Shown here piece after piece: positions 26,343-38,824 of a stretch of 64,000 nucleotides of DNA (position 1 is its first letter; the number at the start of each line of letters is the position of its first letter). The notes under the pieces were generated by a model. The model did no database searches. It was not told the origin of the DNA and worked only from the letters and a program-made list of their open reading frames with translations. The position numbers and the translations under genes were made by a program. The stretch lies in the NCBI GenBank assembly GCA_020137815.1, contig CM035361.1, positions 2,536,662-2,600,661 of the forward strand. Direction: 5' to 3'. Source of the DNA: Hormiphora californensis. Its lineage: Eukaryota > Ctenophora > Tentaculata > Cydippida > Pleurobrachiidae.

Positions 26343-29300
26343 CTATTTGCCCTCAAGAACGGATCTAGATTCAAGAAGTTCAGTTACATTAAGATTAAAG
26401 TTAGGTACGAAGTTCTCATCTCCAACAATACCAGGTAGAGGGGGTGCCTTCTGGATTCCTTTCCCCTCATTCCCCTCCCTCCTGGCTGGGGTTGAGGTGG
26501 CAGTGATAGCAGATAAAGGTGCCTTCTGATCCCATGAAGCTACCTCTATATCATGTCTCAAGAAGGATGTATCAGGAAGAGGTTTAGGTTTGAATGGCTC
26601 CCTCCGGGGTAAGGATGTTTCAGAAACTGGCAAGGAAAAGTTGTGTTCTGGATTTTCAAACTCTGTAGCACTCTCTTCAAGATCACTCATAGCGAGTGCT
26701 GCAAGAGAATCAGTCATGATAGGTATTTCTGCGATGGTACCGGATGTAGGGGTTATATCAGACAGAGGTTTGATGTACAAAGGATCACTAAGGGGCTCAA
26801 CCTGTTCTGCTACAAAGGAGGTTTCAGAAAATGGCAGTGAAAGGTCTGGAGCCTTGCCAAAATCTGTATCACTCTCCTCTAGATCACTCATTGCCAGTGC
26901 AGCGAGGGAGTCAGTCATGACTGGAATATTGGATGATGGGATAGCTGAGAGTGGAGCTACATTGAAGTTACTAGTCAGTAGACCCCGGACACGTGATCTA
27001 GCCACTTCATCATCACGGGGTTGGAGCGTTGGAGGGGGAGGTAGTGGGGCTTTGGGAGAGAAACAGGAAGAGGCGTCTAGGGAGAGATCTGGTATAGTGC
27101 TGGTCAAAGACAGCTCCCCTGCCATGACATCATTGTATGAGATGTTCCCATTATGAGAGTTATTCAGCTGTTGTAAATCCTCATCAGGGAGTATTCCACC
27201 TTCAAGAAAGTTCTCCATTATAGGTGCGGATGGGGTTAAAGGATATTCCAGAGATACCGGTTTGACGCTAAGAGGTTCAGAAACTACGGCCGCTGTAGAA
27301 TCTAGAATCACTGTCGTAGTGGGTTGTATAACAGCCATTGACTCTAGAGCTGGATCTTTTCCTCCGTCAGAATTGATCACATTTTCTGGTTTAGAAAGGT
27401 CTAGATTCTGCTCCCCATCTTTTCGATCGACAGGATTTTCCTCTATCTGAGACTCCTCCAAATCACTGAGCGCCAATGCAGCCAGAGACTCAGTCAGTTG
27501 AAACTTTCCAGGCTCAGGTTGGTTAAAACTTTCATTTCGGGATATTAGCTGGTCAAATGTGGGGAGATCCTCACCATCATCAAACTCCAAGGATTGTTTC
27601 TGTCCTGGATTTTCAATCGAACCTCTAGGACTCCCCTCATCCTCACTCATATTGGGCCATGGAATGAGGTTTCCAGGCTTAGCAGGCGTAGTGAAGCAGA
27701 TGGTATGGTATTGACCCTGGTCAATTGATAGCCGAGTTGTGTAACTTTCCTCTTCGTTCCTGTCCCAGACCATGGACTGTTCTCCATCCAAAGCAACCAA
27801 ACTATTGTCTCCCTTAGCAACCAAACTATCATCTCCCTTAGCAACCAAGCTATCATCTCCCTTAGCAACCAAGCTATCATCTCCCTTAGCAACCAAGCTA
27901 TCATCTCCCTTAGCAACCAAACTATCATCTCCCTTAGCAACCAATCTATTATCTCCCTTAGCAACCAAGCTATCATCTCCCTTAGCAACCAAGCTATTAT
28001 CTCCCTTAGCAACCAAGCGTTCATCTCCTTTAGCAACCAAGCTATCATCCCCCTTAGCAACCATGCTAACATCCCCCTTAGCAACCAAGCTATCGTCAAT
28101 TCCCAGAATTTCATTCCTCGATAAATCAAGGTACTCCTCCATGAAACTCTGTGGGAGAAGCTGCACATCGCTATCAATATACAGATCTTCTTCAAAGTCT
28201 TCTGGTGAGGGGACAGTAATGGGCTGGAGAGGATCAGTCTGGGAAATATCTGGAGAGAGCGGGTCTACCGGGTAGCTAACCGATTCTGGAGAGAGCGGGT
28301 CTGCCGGGTAGCTAACCGATTCTGGAGATAGTGGCGGGAGTTCGTGATTAGAAGAGGAGGGTGACAGTGTACTGGCTGGAGATAGTGTCCCAGTTTCATC
28401 CATTCTCACACCGGTAGGTGAGACGATTGGGTCTGATAACAAAGATGATGCTGAGGATGAAATCTGAGACACAGAAGATTGCGAGCTCAGTTCCCGTTTC
28501 AACTTCAATCGTTCACTCAAAGGCAGTAGATCATCATCACTATCCGCAAGTGGAACCTTTGGTGGTTTCCTCTTTGGTGATTTCTTGGGTGATTTGGTCT
28601 TCTTGTTTGATGGTTTGGTGCCCCTTCTTGTTGGTGGTGGGGATATAACGGTCTCTTGTTTCTTTTCAACTGGATATCGATCATAAATTGGGACGACTTC
28701 CTTCTTCTTCCTTGCACCTGCACACCGTCCTTTTTCCCTCCACTCTGCTACTGTTGATGGAATGAGACTCTCGACAAATTCTTCTCGTAGGATGGTGTAG
28801 ATTGTATCAATCTCTAGTGTAGTTCGGAGATGAGGTTCCTGAACTGTGAATTCCAATTCAAGAAGATCATCGGCACCTTTCCGTCGAGCCTGAAATTGTA
28901 GATGATTAGTTACCGCCTAACAAAGTAAAAAACTTGGGAAACTTATTAAATATTACATTTTAGAAAACTTCTGACCCGTACCTTTAGTATTCGAGAGAAC
29001 TGAACTGGGTGTGCTTCACCCTGTAACTCAGTTCTATATCCATGCCCATATTCCACATGTTGAGACAACACATGAAGTGCTGCAATCTGTGCAAATTTCT
29101 CAGCAGATATGGCTGGTCTCCACTGCAGTTGACTGGCCATGTATTGTAGGAATGAGTTGGAGGATGGGAGCAACCAGCGGGGATCAAGTGGAGGAATGGG
29201 CCTGGAAATAGACCATGATAATTATACTGTTCGACAATGTTTTTGTTGAGATATTGGACCATTAGTCCCTTGAACCTGTCTCACTAAACCGCACTCACCT

Positions 29301-31160
29301 CTCATTGCGGAACTCTGTAGCAATATCCCTCACTGGTATCTTCCTCTTTCTGACAGTGTTAACAAACTTCACACAGCAAACCATGTGCGGGGAGGATAGG
29401 AGGCGCTGGGAGGTGTGTTTGGTGCAGGAACAAGGGAGAGCGGAGGAAGGGGTACAGGGTTGAGTGTTGCAGACGGAGCAGCATCCTGTAGTGTGGTCTT
29501 TCTTACTTCCTGGAGGGATATGGTTTCAGGGGTGAGTCTTGAGATAGATGAAGTTTTTAGTGGTGTTATGAGAAATCAGGAACCGACTGATACAAGTAAA
29601 CAAACAATCAGAACTCATTTCTTAGGTCACGTGACTGGTTATGAGCCAATCAGGGACCAGTATTTCCTGATTCGGTCAGTTCCTGTGAGAAATCCTAATC
29701 TGATTTTACAGAGGGGAAGGTCTTACCAACATGTTTGCAAGTTCCACAGTGAGGTTTTGCCCTGATATTCTTCAATCGATCCCACTTGTCACCTATCTCC
29801 TCACTCTTCTCTGACCAGGAAGCAATCTCCTCCGAAATATCCCTCATCCTATCTCGCTCCGTTATAAACTTGAGAATGACCGGTCTCCCAAGGCCGGAAA
29901 CACCCTGAATGAGGTAAAAGTGGAATAGTGGAAAGCATGATAACCACTGCACAATCAAAGCATGATAACCACTGCATAATCAAAGCATGATAATTGATAA
30001 CCACTGCACACACTTACGTCCGGATTGTAATCACACCCACTAAGTATTGCAAAACCCACAAGATCATCTCTACTGAGTCCCAGCTCTCTTTCTACCCTGG
30101 ACATGTCGTAACAATCACAACACGGCTCTGTCACCATCAGATTCCGATAGACCTGGATAACAATTCGTGAATGTGGATAATAGGAGGCTTTATGAAGATA
30201 CAGTTACGGGTCATGAGGAACCGACCGACACAAGTAAACAACCAATCAGAACTCGTTATTTAGGTCACGTGACTGGTTATCAGCCAATCAGGGACCAGTA
30301 TTTCCTGATTCGATCGGTTCCTGGTCATGAGTCTAATTGTTAGTTTGTTATTGATTTCCAATAATTACCTTCCTTGCACCATACAGGAATGCATCACCGT
30401 CCGTTGTTATTACTCCATCAACCAATGACTGCTCCTGAAAGTAATAACTTCTTAGCTCAACAGGGTCAAATATGAACTTCATTGAGATAACGCGTTTTAA
30501 TTTTTTGTTTAACTGCGAACATGTTAGCATGTTATGCAGCTGTTACCTGGAGTTTTGAGGCAGCTGCCTCAGCTTCATAATCACCCGCTAAAACAGGGAT
30601 ACCAAGAGAACAACACAACTCCTGGCATTTCTTCATAATCTTCATAAACCTTCGTCTTTGTATTATCTGAAATTAAAGAAAATGTGTTACAGAATGTCAA
30701 CAATTACCTACGGATAGTGGATAGTTAAATCTGGTTATTACTTATTTCACCTTGCTATTCCTATCAAGTTGGACACCAAGACGTCGTGCAATTGTCTCTG
30801 CTTTGAGATGAGGAGCCTTCCCATCTGTTACCACTACAATTCCCACACCGTGTTCTAATAAGTGGTTTATCTGGAAATGAGATGAAATTTAGAAATAAAG
30901 CTCAGAGATTCTATTGAAAAATAGTTTACAGTTTACAAGTTAACCAAGCTCATGGTGTTTTAGTTCTATTTCATTCTAGTATTTCAAACCTTGTAGAACA
31001 GTTGCCGTAGGTAGATATTATCATACTGGTTATTTGTTACAGTCTCAGCCTGTACCACCCATACAGCAAGATCAACGGCGAGAACCTTCCCTTGGAGTGC
31101 AGTTATTGGTACCCTCTCTTTGATGGGATCCAATATCTTCCATAGTCCCTTCACCCCCAT
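26343..31160 (-). CDS. GEN1: GEN1-type Holliday junction resolvase (XPG/FEN1 family)
   Basis: A structure-specific nuclease that resolves Holliday junctions by paired nicks. Exons in transcript order: 31160-30990, 30870-30751, 30666-30547, 30434-30369, 30152-30018, 29904-29727, 29509-29299, 29201-28982, 28889-26343. All phases agree, giving 1255 residues (human is about 908). The start ATG at 31160 gives MGVKGLWKILDP, the typical XPG N-terminus that must be free for catalysis. Acidic metal ligands are visible: LAVDLAVW, VVTDGKAP (Asp, as in FEN1, where human GEN1 has Glu), GDYEAEAAA, TTDGDAFLYG and SGCDYNPD, followed by the helix-hairpin-helix GVSGLGRP. Next come a Cys-rich segment (GCCSVCNTQPCTP) and a chromodomain-like EFTVQEPH region at the start of the last exon. 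The remaining ~780 residues are disordered, with 8-residue repeats and three copies of an LAALAxSDLEES motif. Confidence 0.95.
27789..28095 (-). repeat. 24-bp coding tandem repeat in the GEN1 tail
   Basis: Twelve or thirteen in-frame copies of a 24-base unit encode SLVAKGDD with small variations (SMVAKGDD, RLVAKGDN). Very low divergence between units points to recent expansion and probable length polymorphism. The repeat lies in the poorly conserved C-terminal tail, not in the nuclease core. Confidence 0.95.
29577..29685. mobile_element. CAGGAACC hAT-like MITE, copy 2
   Basis: A 109-bp element in a GEN1 intron with a perfect 8-bp target duplication TGAGAAAT (29569-29576 and 29686-29693). The body matches copy 1 closely, including the GTCACGTGACTGGTTATCAG-like centre. 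Confidence 0.92.
30216..30323. mobile_element. CAGGAACC hAT-like MITE, copy 3
   Basis: A third copy in another GEN1 intron. Flanks are GTCATGAG on both sides; the left end has lost the first one or two bases of the CAGG terminus, so the exact boundary is ambiguous. Confidence 0.85.
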
Positions 31161-32355
31161 ACTTCATGGTGCTATATTGGGGACCACTGTCAGATGATAC
31201 GAACCGACCACAGCTATAACTCGTGCCACGCACAAACATTAAATAGTCCCACGGGATCATTCCCGTTATTATGTGGGTTGAAATTTAATATCGGATAAAC
31301 TTTGAAGCAGTCAAATTGGTTGAGTGGTGCCCGATTGGCAAATGCTACTGACCCTATTGCGTGATAAGGCTGAAGGCAGCGCTTTTCAAGGTGTCCGAAA
31401 AAGACGGCCAGCGTTAAAATCTGGGTGTTTTGGGAGTGCTGACAAACGGTTTTTTAGGGTTAGGGCTAAAGTAGGGTTAGGGCTAGGGTTGGGGTTTGGG
31501 TTGGGGTTAGGCCTTGACATTCCCTACCAGATAAACTTTGAATCAGCCAAAACGGTTGAGTGGTTTGACCGTTAGAGCCATTTTAGTGAATCAACTTTTT
31601 TGGCAGCGCGCGCCTGTAAACAGGCCTCCAAACACCCAGATCGTAACGGCGCCCGAAAAAGACGGAGAAATTTTTAAAATTTTTTCCCCGCCCGGGTGCC
31701 TTTTGCAAAAAGGCATAGGGGGTTTAGAAATCTAAACGGATATAGTGACTATGTGTAGCAAGTCAGCTGTCTTGTCCCGTTTCAGGTTGCGAGGGGCAAC
31801 ATGTAGCAACTAGAGCCGCGCACACAACAACAACCTGCTCCTTCATAAACCACTTCATTGAAACGTTTTCAGGAAATGTGTGGCGCGCAATTTAGTGCAA
31901 CTAAAACACAAGGATTTGTTCTATACTGTTTGCGTGATGTATAAATCATCCGAAATGCCTGTCCCGCCTTCATGTTAGGAATGAAATGTTGGCGGGGAAA
32001 CATAGCATTATGAAACATTGGCAAACGTTGCAGCGCGGGATAAGGCAGCGCTTTTCAATATGAAACATAATGTATGGCGGTGCATGAGTGCACGATGAAT
32101 TTTTTAACAAAAAAAGAAAAAATGAAAAAGAAAAAGAAGAAAAATTGAAAAAAAAGAAAAAATGAAAAAGAAAAAAAAGAAAAACTGAAAAAAAAGAAAA
32201 AAATTCGTTTTTTTGAAATTTCGCGTGCACTCATGCACCACGTGAACCGTAAATCGGCTCAAAAGTGCACGCGCGTGCTAAATGCTAACAATTTTCACTT
32301 TCACCGCGCGCTAGACGCAATCGCGAGCAAGTGCTCCAGTAGACCCTATCGATTC
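31161..32355. other. Upstream region of GEN1 with degenerate telomere-like repeat and A-rich element fragment
   Basis: The GEN1 promoter should lie just right of 31160. A degenerate TTAGGG/TTGGGG-like block occupies 31455-31512, within a repeated stretch (CCAGATAAACTTTGAATCAG-type words at about 31290 and 31530). At 32072-32260 there is a single arm of the same family as foldback element 3: TATGGCGGTGCATGAGTG, then an A-rich core, then GTGCACTCATGCACC. No exon is recognised. Confidence 0.6.
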
Positions 32356-32428
32356 CTGTCTGGCGCCGCGACCCATCTGAGCGCACTGTGTGTGTGAGAA
32401 TCAAATGGGGTATGGCGCCGCCATACAG
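32356..32428. mobile_element. GGCGCCGC MITE, copy 1 (73 bp)
   Basis: A tiny element with ends CTGTCTGGCGCCGC and GCGGCGCCATACAG (imperfect inverted repeats). Flanking 8-mers ATCGATTC and ACCGATTC match at 7 of 8. Copies are at 50566-50634 and, interrupted, at 54767-55148. Confidence 0.85.
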
Positions 32429-32587
32429 ACCGATTCCGACATCACACCAACATCAGCGAAAAGGTTCATCACTTTTCTTTTAAGTGGATCGCTTATTCAT
32501 TGTTAATCAAACTAAAACACGTGATATACGATATTGTTTGAAGAATGGTAGTAAAATTTACAGTCAATATATATTTTTTCTCGTCTC

Positions 32588-32705
<118 letters not shown>

Positions 32706-33239
32706 TCCATCTCTATTTTTCTCTCTCTTTTTCTCTCTCTCCCACACAGGTATAATTATATAAAGTCACTTCTTCTTCAAAATAGAGTTTCAAACAATTA
32801 TTGAGTACACTCTGGAAATCAAGAACTTTGGACCGGGGACACCGATTGGAGTGAAGGTAGTAAACACTTGTATTGTTGTTGTGCGGGGGTCGGTGCAACA
32901 GCACAAGTAAACACTTGATGTTTGACACTCGTTACTTTAGCTTTGGCAACCTGAAACAAGTATTATATTAGTCCTATATATGGAAAGCGACTGGCTATTT
33001 GAAACGTTGGTGATGCCATCACCTCTCAGCCCGCTTCGCGGGCTTCGTTTTCGCGCGCTACGCGCGCGAGTTGTAAGGGTCTCTTCGGGGAAAGGGAGAG
33101 TACACCCCTTTGAATGGAGACGATAAACCACCCTACCTATACCCTTAGCAGGAGATTCAACTGTTCTTACCTGAACTAACAATATGGTCCATTGGCACAC
33201 AGTTTCCGTTCATCACCAATCATCATATAAATGACCTCT

Positions 33240-35697
33240 GTGTGAGGCAGGGAAGTCTATCAATTTAGGAGCCTGATCGCTTCATATTCAGTAAACTCAT
33301 CTGTATAGCAACAATTAGCAATACATTTCTCTGGTCCAGCATGTGATAATCTGAAGAGAGGGGAGTTAGTAAGATAGAGGAGTGGGGAATTGAGAGGAGA
33401 GAGGTCTTATCAACAATCCCTGGAAGTTGGTGAGGAGACAGAGTGGATATTGAACCCCTGGATATTTGAAGTGGTTCAGTCTCCCTGGGAAAGGGGAGAG
33501 TGAACCCCTGGACATTTGAAGTGATTCAGTATCCCTGGATTGTGGACTCTGGAGTGTATGCAGTGTAATTAAAAACCTACATGTATTTTCACAAGCTGGC
33601 CATCATAGCATACTCCTTTGAAGTGCTCCATGAAGCCGGTCGGAGTAACATCAAGTGCACAGATGGAATCGTACACAAGCTTCCCCAGGGTATCACCATC
33701 GTTTTTCTTTCCCACATAGGGGTGGCCAACGTGACAAATTACCGGTCCGCACAGCGATGATCAGCCGCTTCCTGAGAATTCAGAATATTCAGAATATTAT
33801 TATCACTTGGTCACTATGTTTGACCTTTGAAGTTTCTCATCATTTGGAAACCGGCTACCGGGCACACCTGAAACTACAATTAGTCTATCCATGAATTAAC
33901 AATGAACTACCTTCCCATGTCTGCCGTTACCGTGAAATCATTTTCATTCAAGAACTGCCCCAGTTTTCTTGATTGAATTTGAAACGTGGTATCAATCACC
34001 TTCGGTGGCAGATGATCGTTATGTCCCATGTTTCCCCACTCCTCCCCATTGATAATGGAGACCTCCACTTGTCCCGCAAACTGCCTGAAATAATCTGGAG
34101 TTTAGTCAAAGGTCATTTTCACACCGCACATACTAGCTTTCTGTTTTATGCAATGTTCAAAAATGATATACTGTATGTCTGTATACAATTAAATATAAAA
34201 CCTGGCCTCACCTGTAAGACACACGGTACCCGCCCTCCCTGCCGACGGACCTCCCTGCCGACGGGTCGGCAGGGAGGTCATTCGGCAGGGAGGGCGGGAT
34301 ATAGGGGTATAATGTCCTACGTGCCGACGAGATTGGGATGAGATCGCCGTCGGCACGTAGGACATTTGACCCCTATATTCCGCCCTCCCTGCCGAAAACT
34401 GACTCCGAGAGAGTATTCGGCAGGGAGGACATTTACCCCTCCTATTCACCCTCTGTACCGACGATCGGCAGGGAGGATATTTCACCCCTCCTTTTACCCT
34501 CTGTACCGACGATCGGTAGGGAGGGCGTTTCACTCCTTCTGTGAGCTCGAGAATTTGGCCGGCAGGCCAAATACGAAGAGTTCACTGTGTATTGTTCCTC
34601 TGAGTATCGTTAGGGTAAGGGTTAGGGTTAGGGTTAGGGTTAGGGCGGTGGTTAGGGTTAGGGTGGTGGTTAGGGCGGTGGTTAGGGTGATGGTTAGGGC
34701 GATGGTTTGGGTTATGGTTTCGTCGGCACAGAGGGTGAAAAGGAGGGGTAAATGTCCTCCCTGCCGATCGTCGGTAGTGAGGCTGAAAAGGAGGGGTAAA
34801 TGTCCTCCCTGCCGACGGCCCTACTTGCCGATCGTCGGTACAGAGGGTAAAAGGAGGGGTAAAATGTCCTCCCTGCCGATCGTCGGTACAGAGGGTAAAA
34901 GGAGGGGTAAAATGTCCTCCCTGCCGACCGTCGGCACAGAGGGTAAAAGGAGGGGTAAAATGTCCTCCCTGCCGACGGCCCTCCCTGCCGATCGGTAGGG
35001 AGGTCCGTCGGCAGGGAGGGCAGAAAATAGGGGTATAATGTCCTACGTGCCGACGGCGATCTCATCCCAATTTCGTCGGCACGTAGGACATTATACCCCC
35101 ATATCCCGCCCTCCCTGCCGAATGACCTCCCTGCCGACCCGTCGGCAGGGAGGTCCGTCGGCAGGGAGGGGGTGACTCAAGACACGCTGTGTTTTGCGTT
35201 GAAAAGGACCTGTCTAGAAGCCGGTACATCTTCTTAGTCCATAGCACCGACTGCTTCCCATCATCTCCGTACCGGGTTTGCGGGAAGTTCATGTTGAGTA
35301 GGGTTCTTTACACACAACTTACACACCAGCATTTTGTTATTGACCTGTTGAATGTTCAAATTAGTCTCTCTCAAATGGGAATGGGACCTAGCTGTGGTGC
35401 TAAGTTTCACAGGTGAAGCCATAATGTGCTGTGTGATATCGAGAACCATCGAGTATACATTTTTATGGGATCTCAGCCACAGTAAGGACCCGTGTAATAT
35501 TCTTGAAATTGAGATGAGAACAATTAATTCGGAAATCAGGGGTTTAGAATGTAAAATTTTACCTCGAAGTGTGGATTCTCCTTCGGGATATCAGGCAAAT
35601 TGGTACAATCATTCAAAGGCAGAGGCGCACGTGTCACCTCCTGCTTCCTTCTTCTCGGTCGTTCTTCCTCTGTAGCGGGTGTAGATGTCGGGGGTTC
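33240..35697 (-). pseudogene. Remnant of an unidentified multi-exon gene, interrupted by two transposons
   Basis: Protein-like blocks on the minus strand appear in plausible order: 35697-35563 (PPTSTPATEEERPRRRKQEV to donor gtaaaa), 35305-35179 (NMNFPQTRYGDDGKQSVLWT), 34084-33911 (QFAGQVEVSIINGEEWGNMG), 33777-33575 (CHVGHPYVGKKNDGDTLGKL) and 33353-33267 (SHAGPEKCIANCCYTDEFTE then stop). Several junctions do not agree in phase, and the fourth block needs a one-base frame change, so it looks decayed, or I have placed some splice sites wrongly. The hAT-like element copy 2 sits in the second block and foldback element 2 abuts the first. The style recalls transposon-derived genes, but no family can be named. 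Confidence 0.4.
34224..35178. mobile_element. hAT-like non-autonomous element with internal telomeric repeats, copy 2
   Basis: A 955-bp near-identical copy of the element at 11022-11975 in the same orientation, including the TTAGGG array at about 34610-34718. Flanking 8-mers AAGACACA and AAGACACG match at 7 of 8. Deleting the element plus one duplicate would restore a run ending CTTACAG|gtgagg, a splice-donor context of the minus-strand gene remnant. Confidence 0.92.
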
Positions 35698-35702
35698 ATT
35701 AA

Positions 35703-37445
35703 CCCTTTGAGGCCCATAGTGATTGGCTGAACGAAATTTTCTAATTTTTCCCAGATATACCTAGCATGATACTCTAAGATTAGGCGAAAAATAGTTTTTC
35801 AAATCGGTTCATTACTTTTTCAGATACAGCATGGGTCATATATGACCCTCTGGGTCGTTTGGGAAGTTAAGAATTTCAAGCGGCCTAGGGGTCCTCCATA
35901 TGCCTTCCAAGCCACAAAATCTGGTTAGTCAGTGCCCTAGAGATGAAACGAGTTGACAGGAACCGTTACATGACCTGAATTGACTGATTTCTCTAATTAG
36001 GGGTAGGTTTCAGGTCATATGACACCCTGGGTTGTTCATTGCACATCACCTCACATGTGTTATTCAGGCTTTGGACGCCGTTTATGATCAAATAAGATGC
36101 TAAACCCTCAGTAAATCATCACATTAGTGGGGGTAGAGCATCAAATTAAGTCCCTATCTCGACCACTTATCGAGATAATTGGGTAATTATGTCATTATCA
36201 TCATGCGCATAGCTCCAGTTTTGGGAGAAGTTTTGGGGCAAATGAGGGCACTAAAACGTGTAGAATCATCGCATTAGTGGGGGTAGAGCACAAAATTAAG
36301 TCCCTATTCCTACTTCTAACTGATATAATTGGATAATTAGGTAATTGAAGGTTGTGCAACTACCATGCTTCACCGAAGCGCACGGTAGGATCATCCCTAC
36401 AGCCTAATAACCCTCATACTTGACCCAAACCTATTTTTAGCGACCTTTGACCTGTTTTATTTCACCTCTTTTCACTTTAAAGTAATCTGAACTTTACCGT
36501 TAGGATACAATCTGATGCAGAAGTGATGTATGATCAGGACCAGCCTGAACCGTGCGCTTCGGTGAAGCATGGTAGTTGCACAACCTTCAATTACCTAATT
36601 ATCCAATTAGATCAGTTAGAAGTAGGAATAGGGACTTAATTTTGTGCTCTACCCCCACTAATGCGATGATTCTACACGTTTTAGTGCCCTCATTTGCCCC
36701 AAAACTTCTCCCAAAACTGGAGCTATGCGCATGATGATAATGACATAATTACCCAATTATCTCGATAAGTGATCGAGATAGGGACTTAATATGATGCTCT
36801 ACCCCCACTAATGTGATGAATTACTGCGGGTTTAGCATCTTGTTTGATCATAAACGGCGTTTAAAGACTAAATTTAACATGATAGGTAGTTTTCCGTGAA
36901 CGACCCAGAGGGTCATATATGACCCTAAACCTAGACTAAATCGTAGAAATCGGTCAATACGGTTCATGAAACGGTTCCTGTGGAATTGTATAATCATTAG
37001 GGCACTGAATAACCAGTTTTTGAGACTCTGAAAGCATACGGAGGACTCCCAGGCCGTTTGAAATTCTTAACTTCCCAAACGACCCAGAGGGTCATATATG
37101 ACCCGAAACCAAAAATTGAGTTTTCTTAGTCAAAAATGAATATTTTTTGATGCCGTTTGTTCTAGCAGCTCCATTTAATCTACTAGTATATTATTCTAGA
37201 AGGAAATTAGTTTAGGACAATTCATCAGGAAATGAGACCTAATTAGAAAAAATGACCGAAGTGGGGATCATTTAGTCCTAATTAGGAACTTCCTCATACA
37301 ACTTGGCATGAAAATGTCCCGATTTATAGATAGAGAATCGTTCAAGCTACCACCTGGCATTTTATTTTAGGCCAAAACTTTATCAGGCTTGTCGCTAGGA
37401 AGCCTCAAACTTTTGGACATATATGACCCTGTGGGCCTCAAAGGG
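35703..37445. mobile_element. Foldback element 2 (1.74-kb palindrome, TTAA-flanked, piggyBac-like)
   Basis: Arms of about 870 bp are inverted copies meeting near 36450. Ends CCCTTTGAGG and CCTCAAAGGG are flanked by TTAA on both sides (35699-35702, 37446-37449), the signature of piggyBac transposition. The arms carry several copies of the self-complementary word GGGTCATATATGACCC. No transposase frame is seen, so it is non-autonomous. Confidence 0.9.
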
Positions 37446-37639
37446 TTAACTGGTAATTAGCCAGTGCCCTAGTTACCGCAGCATCCACGCACTTCGTAAT
37501 TTGGTCCATATCAAATGGTACTGGTGCTTGTACTCCCAGTTGACAGTTCCCGCATCACTTCGCTCACAGTATCTGAGAAGGGAGGGGTAGATCATAGATT
37601 GGATTTTATGGAAGAAAATAAGTTGGAAAGATAGTGGAT

Positions 37640-38367
37640 AGAGAGTTTAGAGACGCTCTGTCTCTGAGATATGACCTCCCTCTCCACGAATTCCCCAACC
37701 ACTGTGCATGTGGCAAACTAAACTCGATCGAACACAGTCTAAGCTGCTCTCGTGGAGGTTATGTCAACCTTAGACATAATCAGATGCGTGATCTCACTGC
37801 GAACCTCTTAGCTGAGGCTGGGTGTGGGGATGTTGTGATCGAACCCCACCTTCTTCCACTAACTGGAGAGGAGTTCAAATACCGTTCCGCCATCACCACC
37901 GAAGAGGCTCGATTAGATGTCTCAGCACGTGACCTCTGGTCTCCTATGGCAAAGCTATTCCTTGATTTCCGCGTCTTTAACTCTCGAGCCCCCACCAATC
38001 AATCTCTTCCTATTACCAAGGCTCTCAAGAAACACGAGGATGAGAAGAAGCGAGCATATGGTGAACGAGTCTTGCACTGCAAGACTTGCAGATCGAAAAA
38101 AGTTCCTTCACACCGGTTGTCTTCTCGACATCAGGAATTATGGGCGATGAAGCAGACAAGTTCTATAAGAAGCTTGCTTCTAAACTTTCCGATAAAACGA
38201 AACAATCCTATCCCGACTCTATCCGGTACATTAGGCAACGATTATCATTCTGCCTCTTGAGGACACTTGTGATCAGTCTAAGGGGTCACCGTGGCACTAG
38301 CCCAAAACGTTTCAGCTACAGGAATGATATTAACATTTTATACATGATTAAAAACAATTCGAATTAA
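37640..38367 (+). pseudogene. Degenerate C-terminal fragment of a retroelement: zinc-knuckle plus PD-(D/E)XK-like endonuclease
   Basis: A 208-codon frame begins REFRDALSLRYDLPLHE and has the Cys/His knuckle CACGKLNSIEHSLSC, then RHNQMRDLTANLL, and acidic residues spaced as in restriction-like nucleases (ARLDVSARDLW and LFLDFRVFNS). At about 38080 the frame breaks; the continuation SSFTPVVFSTSGIMGDEADK is one frame over, to about 38367. From memory this module is the C-terminal end of retroelement-type proteins common in sponge and other invertebrate genomes. No reverse-transcriptase motif is in the window, so this is a 5'-truncated, frameshifted relic. Confidence 0.7.
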
Positions 38368-38824
38368 TTTATTATATCCATTTTATGTACAGATAACCTT
38401 GATTTCTATATCCATTTTACTAATTGAACCGGTACCCCGGCTTTTGCAAAAAAAGATAGTGGATAACAATGGCATGTCACATGGGATTGATGCGTCATGA
38501 GTGATGGGCCATCACTGATGGCGCCTGGGGGAGGGGTTTTCGTTTGTTAACTTACCATGATGCGGGGACATCTCAGCAGCTGAATTATCGGTTGTGGTAG
38601 GCGGGGGTTCTCTTGTCAGCGGCTATTGGAGTGGGGGAAGGTGTCCTCTCGGTAGCGGCAGGGTTCCTCTTTGAAGCGTCCGGGTCCTCACGGCAGCGGT
38701 CCTCACGGCAATGTCCGGGGAAGGGGTCCTCACGAGTCACGGCAGCGTCAGCGGTCCTCACGGCAGCTGGTCGATTTACGAGAACTCTGACATCTGTTGA
38801 CCCCTTTGGCTTAGTAATGACGTT

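Noticed and set aside
27647-28275. Two long frames overlapping the GEN1 tail (a 182-codon frame in another reading frame and a 167-codon frame on the plus strand)
   Set aside because: Both are shadow frames of the GEN1 24-bp coding repeat.
33028-33070. GC-rich hairpins resembling a terminator or tRNA
   Set aside because: No cloverleaf or A/B-box pattern; only short inverted words.
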